64,000 nucleotides of DNA, taken from contig NZ_JARUXE010000014.1 of the NCBI RefSeq assembly GCF_030433895.1, positions 37,468 to 101,467 on the forward strand, in the 5' to 3' direction. Position 1 is the first letter of the stretch. The number at the start of each line of letters is the position of its first letter. The translations under genes were made by a program, and so were the position numbers. This stretch comes from Arthrobacter sp. PsM3 (lineage in GTDB: Bacteria > Actinomycetota > Actinomycetes > Actinomycetales > Micrococcaceae). This document shows, piece after piece, positions 7,043 to 16,312 of this stretch. Below the pieces are notes generated by a model, which ran no database searches, was not told the origin of the DNA, and worked only from the letters and a program-made list of their open reading frames with translations.

Positions 7043-7801
7043 ATGGCAGATTTCAGTCAGTCCGATGACCTCCGTGGCGCACAATTCGTCGCCGTGAACC
7101 TGCGGGGAGCGCGGTTTGTCCGGTCCGACCTGTCCGGCGCGGTGATGCGCGGCGTGGACGTATCCGGGGCAGACGTCGACGCACCCTGGCTGTTCGACGG
7201 CGGGAACTTCCTGCGCGTCAACGGCGTCGATGTGGTCCCCTTCGTCGAGGCCGAGCTCAACCGCCGCTTTCCCGGACGCGCCGAAAGACGCGCCGGAGAT
7301 CCGGAGGGTCTTCGTGCCGCCTGGGCCAAGCTCGAGCGGACCTGGTCGTCGACGCTTGATCGGGTCGCGGCCATGCCGGCTGGCACGGTCGATATCTCGG
7401 TGGATGGTGAGTGGTCGTTCGCCCAGACACTGCGCCATCTGGTCATGGCCACCGACACGTGGCTTCGCAAGGCGATCCTGGAGGTCGAACAGCCGTACCA
7501 CCCCGTTGGCCAGCCGAATGTGGAGTATGAGACCGACGGTTACGACCTGTCGGTCTTCGCGGCGGCCGCTCCCTCGTATGAAGAAGTGCTGGAGGCCCGG
7601 GCGGGCCGACAAGCCATGGTGCGCGACTATCTCGCTACCGTAACCCAGGACCAGCTGTCCCTGGCCCGCCAGAATCCCTGGGCCCCGGGGCAACCGGAGG
7701 CTGTCCTCTCGTGCCTGCACACCATTCTCGACGAGGAGTGGGAGCACCACCGCTACGCCATCCGTGATCTGGATGCGATCGAGGCCGGATCACACCACTA
7801 A
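7043..7801 (+). CDS. Pentapeptide-repeat plus DinB-like fusion protein
   Basis: 252 residues. Residues about 9-48 are pentapeptide repeats (LRGAQ, VNLRGARF, SDLSGA, VDVSGADV) and give a short right-handed beta-helix. From about 90 the protein is a DinB/mycothiol-dependent four-helix bundle: WSFAQTLRHLVMATDTWL and LDEEWEHHRYAIRDLD supply the His residues expected to bind a metal. DinB-type proteins in actinobacteria often act with mycothiol as transferases or isomerases. The fusion is seen in related soil actinobacteria, to my recollection, but its job is unknown. AAAGTTG before the ATG is a modest RBS. Confidence 0.85.
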   Translation: MADFSQSDDLRGAQFVAVNLRGARFVRSDLSGAVMRGVDVSGADVDAPWLFDGGNFLRVNGVDVVPFVEAELNRRFPGRAERRAGDPEGLRAAWAKLERTWSSTLDRVAAMPAGTVDISVDGEWSFAQTLRHLVMATDTWLRKAILEVEQPYHPVGQPNVEYETDGYDLSVFAAAAPSYEEVLEARAGRQAMVRDYLATVTQDQLSLARQNPWAPGQPEAVLSCLHTILDEEWEHHRYAIRDLDAIEAGSHH

Positions 7802-7941
7802 CGCTGCCGAGGGCAGACGTTCGGCGTCGAACTGTTCACCCGAGGTCCAGTCCCCCGAACCCGGCAGTCCACTTCGCCTCCCTAGGGTTATCGGGTCGCC
7901 GGCGCAGCGCCGGCAACCGCCACCCAGGAGGAACCACCACC

Positions 7942-9021
7942 ATGCGCACAGTCCTGACTGCCGCGGCCACCGCCGCGCTCATCGCCGCCCTGGCGGGCCC
8001 CGCCGTCGCCGCTTCACACCCCGAAGCCGGCTCCGCGCCGTCGTCGAACGCTCCCGGAACGGCTGCCGCAAAGGCAACAACCATCAAGACCAACGAAAGC
8101 AACGGGTCCTTTGACCTGCAGGCACACCGCGGAGGCCGCGGCGAGTGGACCGAGGAATCCCTGGCCGCCTTCGCCCACTCGCTGAAGCTGGGCGTGACCA
8201 CCCTGGAACTGGACACCCACCTGACCTCTGACGGCAAGACCATCGTCTGGCACGACGACACCATCCAGGCCGACAAATGCCAGGACACTGCCCCGGCCAC
8301 GCCGGGCGACGCCGCCTTCCCGTACGTCGGCGACCGGGTGGCCGAGCTCTCGCTCGCCCAGATCAAGACCCTGGACTGCGGTTTCACCCAGCTCAAGGGC
8401 TTCCCGGAGCAGGACGTGATCGAGGGCAACCGGATCGCCGAGCTCAAGGACGTGTTCCAGCTGGTGCGCGACGCCGGCGCCGGGAAGGTCCGCTTCAACA
8501 TCGAGACCAAGGTTGAAGACGGGAAGTCCGGCGGCGAAGGCATGGTCGCCCTGACCAAGGCCGTCGTCGCCCAGATCCGGGCCTCCGGAATGGCGGAGCG
8601 CAGCACCGTGCAGTCGTTCGACTGGTCCTCGCTGAACCTGACCAAAAAGATCGCCCCGGAACTGCCCCTCGTTGCCCTGTCCAGCGGCGACGCCTGGCTC
8701 GAGGTCGGCCAGCCCGGCGCCAGCGCCAACCTCGGCGGCATCGACATCGACACCTACGGCGGATCCCTCGCCAAGGCCGCCGCGGCCCAGGGCTACGATG
8801 CCATCTCCCCCGCCTTCAAATCCGTCACGCCCGGCATGATCGCTGACGCCCACGGGCTCGGCCTGCCGGTCATCCCCTGGACCGTCAACACCACCGCGGA
8901 CATGAACCGGCTGATGGACCTCGGCGTGGACGGCATCATCAGCGACTACCCCACCCGCCTGCGCACCGTCATGGACGAGCGCGGACTGAAGCTGCCCAAG
9001 GCCTACGCACCCAAGGCCTAG
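7942..9021 (+). CDS. Secreted glycerophosphodiester phosphodiesterase
   Basis: 359 residues. A Sec signal peptide (MRTVLTAAATAALIAALAGP, cleaved near AVAA) leads into a GDPD TIM barrel. QAHRGGRGEWTEES, GVTTLELDTHLTSDG and IVWHDDTI contain the catalytic His pair and the metal-binding Glu/Asp; NIETKVE and a late SDYPTRL complete the family pattern. It probably hydrolyses glycerophosphodiesters outside the membrane to glycerol 3-phosphate, for carbon or phosphate supply. GGAGGA precedes the ATG. The upstream 100 bp and signal peptide have a decayed duplicate at 3957-4190. I see no clear PHO box. Confidence 0.92.
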   Translation: MRTVLTAAATAALIAALAGPAVAASHPEAGSAPSSNAPGTAAAKATTIKTNESNGSFDLQAHRGGRGEWTEESLAAFAHSLKLGVTTLELDTHLTSDGKTIVWHDDTIQADKCQDTAPATPGDAAFPYVGDRVAELSLAQIKTLDCGFTQLKGFPEQDVIEGNRIAELKDVFQLVRDAGAGKVRFNIETKVEDGKSGGEGMVALTKAVVAQIRASGMAERSTVQSFDWSSLNLTKKIAPELPLVALSSGDAWLEVGQPGASANLGGIDIDTYGGSLAKAAAAQGYDAISPAFKSVTPGMIADAHGLGLPVIPWTVNTTADMNRLMDLGVDGIISDYPTRLRTVMDERGLKLPKAYAPKA

Positions 9022-9036
9022 CAGAACGACGACGGC

Positions 9037-9060
9037 GGGCGGCGCGTCACGGCGCCGCCC
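9037..9060. terminator. GC hairpin after the glycerophosphodiesterase gene
   Basis: GGGCGGCGC (9037-9045) pairs with 9052-9060 across a 6-base loop. There is no T-run, so it is a terminator or an mRNA 3' stabiliser. Confidence 0.5.
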
Positions 9061-9090
9061 GCGCCGGCGGTTGCGGCCTAAGCTGGTCGC

Positions 9091-9627
9091 ATGACGCCGA
9101 CTCCGTCGCCGACACCCATCGAGGTCTTCGTGCACACCGGCCCCGCCGAGTGGTGGCAGATTCTTGCCGCCCTGGGCCCGCTGGCGGTCCTCCTCGGCGC
9201 CCTGGTCGCCGGTGTCATCGGCTGGCGGACCCTGAAACAGAAAGCTGAAGCGGACAACCGCGCCGAATGGTGGAAGCGGACCCAGTGGGCCCTGGATGCC
9301 GTCTACTCGGGGGACAAGAAGCGCGGCACGATCGGGCTGAAAGTCCTTAAGGTCCTGGGAGAAAGCGAACTGGCCGGTGCCGGAGAGCTCGCCGTCCTGG
9401 AAGCCGCATCGGAGAAGCCTCTTGAACGGGCGGCCCACCCACTCACGCACGGCGCACGCGCGCTGCCCGCACAGGTCCAACCGGAACCAGTCTTCGACGA
9501 CGATGACCGCGCCATGCAGATCGCGGCGGCCCAGCTCCGGGAAGAGACGGACCGGCGCCTGGGCAAGGTGACCCCTGGATGGGTCACGGCCCTCGCCCGG
9601 GAACAGCCGCCCAGCCATACCGGTTGA
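9091..9627 (+). CDS. Single-pass membrane protein of unknown function
   Basis: 178 residues. A short N-terminal segment is followed by one hydrophobic helix at about 22-46 (ILAALGPLAVLLGALVAGVIGW) and a mostly charged, helical cytosolic part with WWKRTQWALDAVYSGDKK. Not a named family for me; it recalls small hypothetical actinobacterial membrane proteins. TAAGCT (9079-9084) sits six bases before the ATG and there is no Shine-Dalgarno, so translation may be leaderless. Confidence 0.75.
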   Translation: MTPTPSPTPIEVFVHTGPAEWWQILAALGPLAVLLGALVAGVIGWRTLKQKAEADNRAEWWKRTQWALDAVYSGDKKRGTIGLKVLKVLGESELAGAGELAVLEAASEKPLERAAHPLTHGARALPAQVQPEPVFDDDDRAMQIAAAQLREETDRRLGKVTPGWVTALAREQPPSHTG

Positions 9628-9746
9628 GTCGGGCCGCACGACGGTCCGCACGCAGAAAAGGCTGCCTGCGTTCCCTTTCGGAACGTGGACAGCCTTCGTT
9701 GTGCCCGGCGGAGGTCGGTCCGGCCGCCGTCGCGCCTTGGTTCTAC

Positions 9747-10166
9747 TCAGGCCATAGCCATGGCGCCGATCTGCCGCATGATGCTCATGTTGTCGGTGGT
9801 GCCCCAGTGCTCGGCCACCTTGCCGTCGTCGACGCGGATGATGTCGGTGCAGTCGAACTCCACGCTCTTGCCCGTCGGCGGGATGCCGGCCAGCTCACCA
9901 CGATGGGTGCCGGTCAGCACCACGTGGCACGCCTCCAGGTTCCCGGCGCTCAGCGAGGGCGTGATCTCCTTGACTTTGATATCCGGGAAAGCCGACCGCA
10001 TCGTGTTCACGAAGAACTTAACACCCTCCCTGCCCGGCGGCTGCCCGGGGAGGCCTTCCTCATGATCCAGGAAGCTGTCCGTCGCCAGCTCATCAACGAG
10101 CGCCAGATTTCCGCTCTCTATGACGTCCTTGTAAAACCGCTCTAGCAGTCCAATACCTTCAGACAT
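9747..10166 (-). CDS. SnoaL-like (NTF2-fold) ester cyclase-type protein
   Basis: 139 residues from ATG 10164-10166, chosen because AAGGAG lies just upstream; the longer frame to 10364 is unlikely. Pattern: LLERFYKDVIESGNLALVDELATDSFLDHE, FPDIKVKEITPSLSAGN, TGTHRGELAGIPPTGKSVEF and VAEHWGTTDN, typical of SnoaL-like polyketide cyclase relatives. In this group the fold is a small-ligand pocket, and most non-cluster members have no known substrate. It is a single gene, divergent from the sigma factor. Confidence 0.87.
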   Translation of the reverse strand: MSEGIGLLERFYKDVIESGNLALVDELATDSFLDHEEGLPGQPPGREGVKFFVNTMRSAFPDIKVKEITPSLSAGNLEACHVVLTGTHRGELAGIPPTGKSVEFDCTDIIRVDDGKVAEHWGTTDNMSIMRQIGAMAMA

Positions 10167-10547
10167 TTCCGACTCCTTGTATGCGAGAGACCGAATTTGG
10201 ATCCCCCAGCGAGTTGTTCGGGCACGCCGCGCGAACCCACGGCGCCAGGCTGCCATTCCGCCAGGGGACGCGCGGAGCGCCGAGAACGACTGTGGAAAAG
10301 TAGTGTGGACCGAGCGAATTGCCCTGTTAAGGCAGAAGATATTCCGGTGCTCCGAGCGTGTCAAGGTGCCTGGGTTTGCCGCCTTGCTCCGCCTGCCGCC
10401 GTGCCGAGGAACGCTGGCTGACGAAGCGTTTCCCGGGCCGCAGGCGCCAGAACCAGCTCGGAATCAGAGCGGCTTTTCCCTCGGATTATTGTCACACCGG
10501 CCGCGTAGTCTGCCTTCACAAGCTTGAACCGTCCGACAGGGGATGAC
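10167..10547. other. Divergent promoter region of the SnoaL-like and sigma-factor genes
   Basis: 381 bp with no gene I can support. Several short frames are open on both strands but lack RBS or family features. No confident promoter boxes were found. Confidence 0.5.
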
Positions 10548-11558
10548 ATGGCTGAGTTGATCCACGGGGCAATCGGCGGGTTAACCGACGACGCCGTCGG
10601 GGACTACCTGCGCCGGCTGAGCCAATACGGCCTGCTCACCGCCGGGCAGGAAGTGGAACTGGCGCGAGAAATCGAGGCGGGGCTCTTCGCGGAACAGCTC
10701 CTGGCGGACGGCACCCCGCGGCCAAGTCAGGACGAGAGGGAGCTTCGGACCATTGTCTTTCTGGGCAAGCGCGCCGCCGACGGGCTGTTCCACGCCAACC
10801 TGCGGCTAGTCGTGTCGATCGCCAGGCACTACACCCACCGGGGCCTCGACTTGCAGGACTTGATCCAGGAGGGAAACCTGGGACTGCTCAGGGCTGTACG
10901 CACGTTCGACTTCAGCAGAGGTTTCAGATTCTCCACCCACGCCACGTGGCATATCCGGGGCGACATCACCCGGGCGCTGGCTGATCAGACAAGACTTATC
11001 CGGCTGCCAACGAACGTCGTCGAGCAACTGCGGAGAGTCCGTTCGGCGCAAGGGACTGCCGCTATGACAGGGACCGTTTGCAGCAGGGAAGACCTCAGCC
11101 AACTGACAGGCAATCCGGTCGGGAAGGTTGAATGCCTGCTGACTGTGGACCAGCCGATCCTTTCGCTGGACTCGTGGGTGCCCGACGGCACGGGTGGAAC
11201 CGAAGCCCTGGCCGACCAGCTGTGGGATTCCTCAGCTCCAGACGCGACCGATCCGCTGTTCCATCAACAAGTGCAGGCGCAGGTCCATGCCGTACTCGCC
11301 ACGCTCGAAGACCGGGAGGCCCGGGTCATTGCGAGGCGCTTCGGCATAACGGGTGGCGGAGGGACGGGCCTGGATGCGGTCGCCAAGTCCTTCGGCCTGA
11401 CCCGCGACAGCATCCGTCGGATCGAGATCGCGGCAATGGAAAAGCTCAAGGACCCGTCCCGGTCCAACGTCCTGCGGCAGTACCACTTTGACGGCGAGAG
11501 CGAGTCCGCGCCGCCGGCCCGACCAGCCGGCGGTTCCCGCAACGAAACCGACATCTGA
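10548..11558 (+). CDS. Group-2 sigma-70 RNA polymerase sigma factor
   Basis: 336 residues. ATG 10548 is preferred over an in-frame TTG at 10524 because AGGGGA precedes it. Region 1.2: VGDYLRRLSQYGLLTAGQEVELA. Region 2: LRLVVSIARHYTHRGLDLQDLIQEGNLGL (2.1-2.2), then FDFSRGFRFSTHATWHIRGDITRAL (2.3-2.4). Regions 3 and 4 end with DREARVIARRFG and an HTH near VAKSFGLTRDSIRRIE. There is no acidic region 1.1, so it is a SigB/HrdB-like alternative principal factor rather than the essential RpoD. Region 2.4 reads HATWHIRGDITRAL where RpoD has YATWWIRQAITRAL, so its -10 reading may differ slightly. No anti-sigma gene is adjacent. Confidence 0.93.
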   Translation: MAELIHGAIGGLTDDAVGDYLRRLSQYGLLTAGQEVELAREIEAGLFAEQLLADGTPRPSQDERELRTIVFLGKRAADGLFHANLRLVVSIARHYTHRGLDLQDLIQEGNLGLLRAVRTFDFSRGFRFSTHATWHIRGDITRALADQTRLIRLPTNVVEQLRRVRSAQGTAAMTGTVCSREDLSQLTGNPVGKVECLLTVDQPILSLDSWVPDGTGGTEALADQLWDSSAPDATDPLFHQQVQAQVHAVLATLEDREARVIARRFGITGGGGTGLDAVAKSFGLTRDSIRRIEIAAMEKLKDPSRSNVLRQYHFDGESESAPPARPAGGSRNETDI

Positions 11559-11675
11559 GTGGTCCTGCGAGTCGGGCGGAAGACGGTCATGTGAACGTGA
11601 TGTTAAACCCCGTTTCGCGGCTGTTAATTGGTTCTAACCCCCGCAAATTCAAGGATTTTGCCCCCTAGCTTGGTA

Positions 11676-11690
11676 ATTGGTTCGACCAAT
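11676..11690. promoter_or_regulatory. FadR-type (FCD-GntR) operator
   Basis: The perfect palindrome ATTGGTTCGACCAAT contains TGGTNNNACCA, the consensus half-sites of the FadR/FCD subfamily of GntR regulators. An FCD-GntR gene is the second gene of the operon it precedes, which suggests autoregulation. It lies 35 bp before the likely TTG start at 11725 and overlaps an ATG at 11689. A weaker site, GGTTCTAACC, is at about 11630-11639. Confidence 0.7.
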
Positions 11691-11724
11691 GAACCAATCA
11701 GCCAAGAGCCTCCAGGAGCATCCC

Positions 11725-13098
11725 TTGAACGTTTCCACCGCAGAAAAGCCGGGCGCAACGGACACCACACCGCCGGGCACGGCCGCCACCCCGCCAGCCA
11801 CCCGGCGTCGGCTGCTTCCCGTCATCGGAAAGCGGCCGGGCCCGGTCGCCGTCACCGTCCTGTTCTCGCTCGGCTGGGTCTTTATGTACGCGGACCGGAA
11901 CATCCTCTCGCCGGTCATGAGCGTCATCCAGGAGCAGTGGGGCCTGAACAAGGGCCAGCTCGGCCTGATGTCCACGGTCTTCTTCCTGACGTACGCACTC
12001 ATGCAGATCCCCACCGGCTACCTCGCCGACCGGATCGGCCGCGTCAAAGTGGTGGTGGCCGGCTACGTGGTCTTCGGCATCGGCACCATCCTCAGCGGCT
12101 TCGCCCCCGGCTTCATGATCTTCCTGCTGATGCGCGCCTTCACCGGGATCGGCGAGGGGACCTTCTACAGCCCTGTTTACGGGATCTCGTCCAGCTACAT
12201 CTCAGACAAGTGGCGCGGAGTCTCCGCCGCGCTGATCAACAGCGGCATGGCCGTGGGCATCTCGCTGGGCTTCATCGGCTCCAGCTACCTCACCTTCACG
12301 CTGGGCCTGGAATGGCACGTTTCCTTCCTCATCTTCGGCTCCGCCACCCTGATCGTCGCCTTCCTCATCAACTACTACCTCTCCCCGATCGACGCCGAGC
12401 ACAAGGCCCAGGCCGCCAAGACCGCCGAGGCGGACCTGAGCGGGACGGCTCCGGCCGTCAAGGAATCCAACAAGGCGCTCTTCACCCGCAACCACCTCCT
12501 GACCTACGTGCTGATCTTCTGCTCCCTTTACGGCTTCTTCTCGATGCTGACCTGGCTTCCCACGTACCTCCAGCAGGCCCGCGGCGTGGCCCCCTCGCAG
12601 ACCGGCATCATCGCTTCCCTGGTCCCCTGGGCCTCCATCCCCGGCGCCATCCTGCTCAGTATGCTGGCCCGCCGCCTCCGCAACACCCGCCCGCTGATCG
12701 TCCTCCTCGCCGTCCTCGGCGGCCTGTGCCAGATCCTGGTTCCGCTGACGGGCGAATACTCCCTCATGATCGTCGGCCTCGTCGTCTACGGCCTGGTCGG
12801 GAAGCTCGCTCTGGACCCCATCCTCATCGCCTTCCTGGCCGAAAACACGCCGCGGTCCATGTACTCCCGGGCCTATGGCTACTTCAACTTCGCCGGTATG
12901 CTCTCCTCCATCTTTGCCCCCTACATCACCGGCGCCCTCGCGGATGCGACCGGTGCCCTCGAAGCCGGTTTCTACCTCTCCGCAGTGCTGCTCCTGATCG
13001 GCGCCATCGCCTTCTGCTTCACCAAGCCGGCGGCCGTGCCGGAGCTGGAGCCGGTGGCCGGACCGGCCGTCGAGCCTGTTCTTCAGTCCGCCAAGTAG
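11725..13098 (+). CDS. MFS transporter (ACS-type anion/cation symporter)
   Basis: 457 residues if translated from TTG 11725, which has CAGGAG six bases upstream; an ATG at 11689 gives 12 more residues but sits inside the operator. Twelve hydrophobic helices; motif A is GYLADRIGRVKV, and an acidic DRNILSPVMSVI helix starts the fold as in organic-anion symporters. It heads an operon with a GntR regulator and two amidases, so it probably imports the amide or acid substrate they act on. The central loop (about 220-265) is charged and cytosolic. Confidence 0.87.
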   Translation: MNVSTAEKPGATDTTPPGTAATPPATRRRLLPVIGKRPGPVAVTVLFSLGWVFMYADRNILSPVMSVIQEQWGLNKGQLGLMSTVFFLTYALMQIPTGYLADRIGRVKVVVAGYVVFGIGTILSGFAPGFMIFLLMRAFTGIGEGTFYSPVYGISSSYISDKWRGVSAALINSGMAVGISLGFIGSSYLTFTLGLEWHVSFLIFGSATLIVAFLINYYLSPIDAEHKAQAAKTAEADLSGTAPAVKESNKALFTRNHLLTYVLIFCSLYGFFSMLTWLPTYLQQARGVAPSQTGIIASLVPWASIPGAILLSMLARRLRNTRPLIVLLAVLGGLCQILVPLTGEYSLMIVGLVVYGLVGKLALDPILIAFLAENTPRSMYSRAYGYFNFAGMLSSIFAPYITGALADATGALEAGFYLSAVLLLIGAIAFCFTKPAAVPELEPVAGPAVEPVLQSAK

Positions 13099-13145
13099 TC
13101 CCCGACGTCGATCCCTCCCCGCACAGTCCGCAGAAAGGCCGCACC

Positions 13146-13847
13146 GTGACCCCGAGTACAGACCCCCGCCCCACCCTTCGGCGCAGCGCCCCGAGGAGCG
13201 CGGAAGTGGCCGCCTACCTGGAACGGGAAATCGCCTCCCGGGGCCTGCTCCCCGGAGACAAGCTCCCCACCGAGCGCGAACTGGCGGCGCAATTGTCTGT
13301 CTCCCGGGCCACGGTGCGCTCTGCCCTGCAGGAGCTCGAAAGCAAACACCTGCTGGAACGGACCCAGGGCCGGGGAACACTCGTGGCCGCACCACCGGCG
13401 CCGGTGAGCGAGCTCTATGCCCGGCTCGCCGGCGTCGGCCATGCCCAGCAGGACGTGGCGGAACTGCGCGGATCCATGGAACCCCTGGTGGCCGAACTGG
13501 CCGCGGTGCGCTCCAGCGCGGCGGACCTGATCCAGCTCCAGGACGTAGTCAACAGCTCCAACGAACACCTCTCACCCGAGGAGGCCCTGCGCCTGGACAT
13601 CCAGTTCCACACGCTCCTGGCCCAGGCCGCCCGGAACCAGCTGATGGCGACCGTCCTCACGCTGACCAGCTCGTGGACCACAGACGTCCGGCTCCGCTCC
13701 CACTCCACCCTCGAGGGCCGGCGGAGCTCCATCGACGGCCACCGCCACATCCTCGACGCCATCGAAGCCCGGGACGCTACCGGCGCGGGCATCGCCATGC
13801 GCGACCACCTGGCCGACGTCGCCATCCTCATCCGGGGCCATGAATGA
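13146..13847 (+). CDS. GntR-family regulator, FCD (FadR) subfamily
   Basis: 233 residues from GTG 13146 (GAAAGG upstream). N-terminal winged helix: VAAYLEREIASRGLLPGDKLPTE, then RELAAQLSVSRATVRSALQELE, then LLERTQGRGTLVA. The C-terminal FCD effector domain has an Asp (LRLDIQFHTLLAQAA) and His residues in DGHRHILDAIEARD and MRDHLADV, as expected for metal-dependent carboxylate binding. It likely binds 11676-11690 and responds to a carboxylate from the amidase pathway. Confidence 0.92.
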   Translation: MTPSTDPRPTLRRSAPRSAEVAAYLEREIASRGLLPGDKLPTERELAAQLSVSRATVRSALQELESKHLLERTQGRGTLVAAPPAPVSELYARLAGVGHAQQDVAELRGSMEPLVAELAAVRSSAADLIQLQDVVNSSNEHLSPEEALRLDIQFHTLLAQAARNQLMATVLTLTSSWTTDVRLRSHSTLEGRRSSIDGHRHILDAIEARDATGAGIAMRDHLADVAILIRGHE

Positions 13848-13913
13848 CACCACCCTGTACCGCGTCCCGCATTACACTGACCCTGCCGCTCCACACCCGA
13901 CCGGAGAACAACC

Positions 13914-15059
13914 GTGACCACCGCTCTCATCCCGCCCGCACGTGCCACCCCGTCCGCTCCCGCCACCCCGACCGCTGCCGCCCGTGCGCTGCAGCCCTGG
14001 GACGGCATCCCGGACGGCGCCCGCTACCTGCCCTCCGCCACGGAAAATGTGCTCTGGGGGTCCCTGCCCTGTGCCGGTGACCGGCCCGTCCTCAGCATCG
14101 ACTCCGGCACAGACGTCACCATCGACACGATCAGCCATGAAGGCATTCTCGAGGACCAGGGCCGGGATCCCCGCGCCTTCTTCGGATCCCACGGGGTCGA
14201 CGCCGGCATGGTCCTGAGCGACGCCGTCGACCTGGCAGCCTCTGACATCCAGCGGCTGGCCGGCGGGCTGGGTCCCCACGTGGTGACCGGCCCCATTGCA
14301 GTCAAGGGCGCGCGGCCCGGTGACCTGCTGAAGATCACCGTGCTGGAGACCACGCCCCGGGTGCCCTACGGAGTGATTTCCAGCCGCCACGGCCGGGGAT
14401 CCCTGAGCGGCGAGTTCCCCCTCGGGCCGGACACCTACAGCGCCTTCGCAACCGTCCGCGACACCGACGACGGCACCCCGTCCGGCTGGTTGCCACTGCG
14501 GCCCGGGGCGGAGCCCTCCGTGCATTTCCCGCTCAAGCCGTTCCTGGGCATCATGGGGGTCGCGGTGGACGGCATGCAGCGCCCGCACTCGGTCCCGCCC
14601 GGCAGCCACGGCGGCAACATCGACATCAACCTCCTGACCGCGGGCAGCTCGCTGTACCTCCCGGTCCAGGTCCCCGATGCGCTGGCCTATGTGGGCGATC
14701 CCCACTTCGCCCAGGGCGACGGGGAGGTCTCGCTGACCGCCATGGAAGCCTCGCTCCGGGTCAAGCTGCGGTTCGACGTCGTCCCGCAGGACGAGGCGGT
14801 GCGCAACTTCGGCGTCCTCAGCGGCCCGATGGCGCAGACGCCGGACTTCCTGGTCCCCACCGGAATGGACGAGGACCTCGACACCGCCGTTCAGAACTGC
14901 GTCCGGGCGGCCGTCGGGCTCCTCCAGGCGCGCTACGGCATGGACCCCAGCCTGGCCTACGCCTACCTCAGCGCCGCCACGGACTTCAACATCTCCCAGG
15001 TGGTTGACCTCGTCAAAGGGGTCCACGCCCGCATCCGGGTCGAAGACTTCCTGCCGTGA
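13914..15059 (+). CDS. Acetamidase/formamidase family hydrolase
   Basis: 381 residues from GTG 13914 with GGAG upstream. Family features: IDSGTDVTIDTISHEG, GPHVVTGPIAVKGARPGDLLKI, an N-terminal beta-rich domain, and HGGNIDINLLTAGSSLYLPVQV carrying the GGN(I/M)D metal/active-site block. It releases ammonia from small amides such as formamide or acetamide. The stop overlaps the next start (GTGA 15056-15059), so the two hydrolases are co-translated, which suggests sequential steps on one substrate. Confidence 0.9.
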   Translation: MTTALIPPARATPSAPATPTAAARALQPWDGIPDGARYLPSATENVLWGSLPCAGDRPVLSIDSGTDVTIDTISHEGILEDQGRDPRAFFGSHGVDAGMVLSDAVDLAASDIQRLAGGLGPHVVTGPIAVKGARPGDLLKITVLETTPRVPYGVISSRHGRGSLSGEFPLGPDTYSAFATVRDTDDGTPSGWLPLRPGAEPSVHFPLKPFLGIMGVAVDGMQRPHSVPPGSHGGNIDINLLTAGSSLYLPVQVPDALAYVGDPHFAQGDGEVSLTAMEASLRVKLRFDVVPQDEAVRNFGVLSGPMAQTPDFLVPTGMDEDLDTAVQNCVRAAVGLLQARYGMDPSLAYAYLSAATDFNISQVVDLVKGVHARIRVEDFLP

Positions 15060-16312
15060 CCGCCGGGTCACGGGTCCCGGCGATCGCGGATCCGACCGTG
15101 TGGCGCGAAGCGGGCAGCCCCCTGCTGCCGGCCACCGGCGCGGGGCCGCTGACCGGGATGTCCGTCGCGGTCAAGGACCTGTTCGCGCTGGAAGGGTTCC
15201 GCGTCGGGGCCGGCAACCCGGAATGGCTCGCCGGTGCTGAAGCGGAAACGACGACGGCGCCCGCGGCCGCCGCTTTGCTGGCGGCCGGCGCGGTGGTGGC
15301 CGGGATCGCCCGGACGGACGAGTTCGCGTACAGTCTGGCCGGCACGAACTCGCACTACGGCACGCCGCCCAACCCCAGAGCACCGGGCCGGATCAGCGGC
15401 GGCTCCTCCTCGGGATCCGCAAGCGCGGTATCGCTGGGCCACGCCACCATCGGCCTGGGGACGGACACCGGCGGGTCCATCCGGGTGCCGTCCGCCTACC
15501 AGGGTCTCTTCGGCATCCGCACCACCCACGGCGCGGTGTCAACCACCGGCCTGCTCCCGCTGGCACCGTCGTTCGACACGGTGGGCTGGATGGCCCGGGA
15601 CGCGGCGACGCTCACCGCCGTCGGGAGCGTCCTGTTGCCGCAGAACCAGCCCGCGGTGCCGCTGGCGGACGCGGTGTTCGTGCCGGAACTGCTCGCCCTG
15701 GCGGAGCCCGACGTGGGCCGTGCCGTGAAGGAATGCCTCAGCGACTGGGCCGGAACCCCGGGGCTCCCGAACCTGGACACAGCATCCCTGCGGACCGGCG
15801 AGCTTCCCGAGTGGCTCGCAGCCTTCCAGACCGTCCAGGGACACGAGGCCTGGCAGCAGCACGGACCGTGGGTCAGCCAGCACTGGGACTCCCTCGGCGC
15901 TGACGTGGCCGGCCGGTTCAGGGCCGCCTCCCTGATTGGGCGCCGCCAGGCCGACGACGCGCGGGATGTGCTCCGCGCTGCCCGGCAGCACATCCGGGCC
16001 GTTGTGGGCGGCGGCCTGCTGGTGCTCCCCTCGGCGTCGTCCGTGGCGCCGCTCCTCGGTGAAGCCGCCCTGGCCGGGGACGTCATCGAGCGGGTGCGCC
16101 GCGCCACCATGCGGCTGAGCTGCATCGCAGGGATCGCAGGGCTGCCCGCCGTGAACCTGCCCTTGGCCACCGACGGCGGGCTCCCCTGCGGCCTGAGTGT
16201 CGTTGGCCCCGCCAACCGCGACGCCGAACTCCTCGCCCTGGCGGTCCGCCTCAGCGGCTCGCTCCTCCAGCCACTCCACCCACTACACCCACGAAAGGCT
16301 TCCCTTGCTTAA
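15056..16312 (+). CDS. Amidase-signature-family hydrolase
   Basis: 418 residues. Catalytic triad in plain view: Lys40 in VAVKDLF, cis-Ser about 117 in ISGGSSSGS, nucleophile Ser141 in DTGGSIRVP. Size and sequence resemble short amidases such as AtzE-like or allophanate-hydrolase N-domains, but the substrate is not resolved. The start overlaps the acetamidase stop, and the stop overlaps the DUF1275 start by eight bases, so all three genes are translationally coupled. Probable cytosolic enzyme. Confidence 0.92.
   Translation: MTAGSRVPAIADPTVWREAGSPLLPATGAGPLTGMSVAVKDLFALEGFRVGAGNPEWLAGAEAETTTAPAAAALLAAGAVVAGIARTDEFAYSLAGTNSHYGTPPNPRAPGRISGGSSSGSASAVSLGHATIGLGTDTGGSIRVPSAYQGLFGIRTTHGAVSTTGLLPLAPSFDTVGWMARDAATLTAVGSVLLPQNQPAVPLADAVFVPELLALAEPDVGRAVKECLSDWAGTPGLPNLDTASLRTGELPEWLAAFQTVQGHEAWQQHGPWVSQHWDSLGADVAGRFRAASLIGRRQADDARDVLRAARQHIRAVVGGGLLVLPSASSVAPLLGEAALAGDVIERVRRATMRLSCIAGIAGLPAVNLPLATDGGLPCGLSVVGPANRDAELLALAVRLSGSLLQPLHPLHPRKASLA

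Noticed and set aside
8014..9651. 545-codon minus-strand frame
   Set aside because: Antisense of the glycerophosphodiesterase and 9091 genes with no recognisable domain.
11628..13145. Long frame preceding the GntR gene
   Set aside because: Out-of-frame translation of the MFS gene, rich in Arg/Pro/His; GTG 13146 has an SD and begins the HTH.
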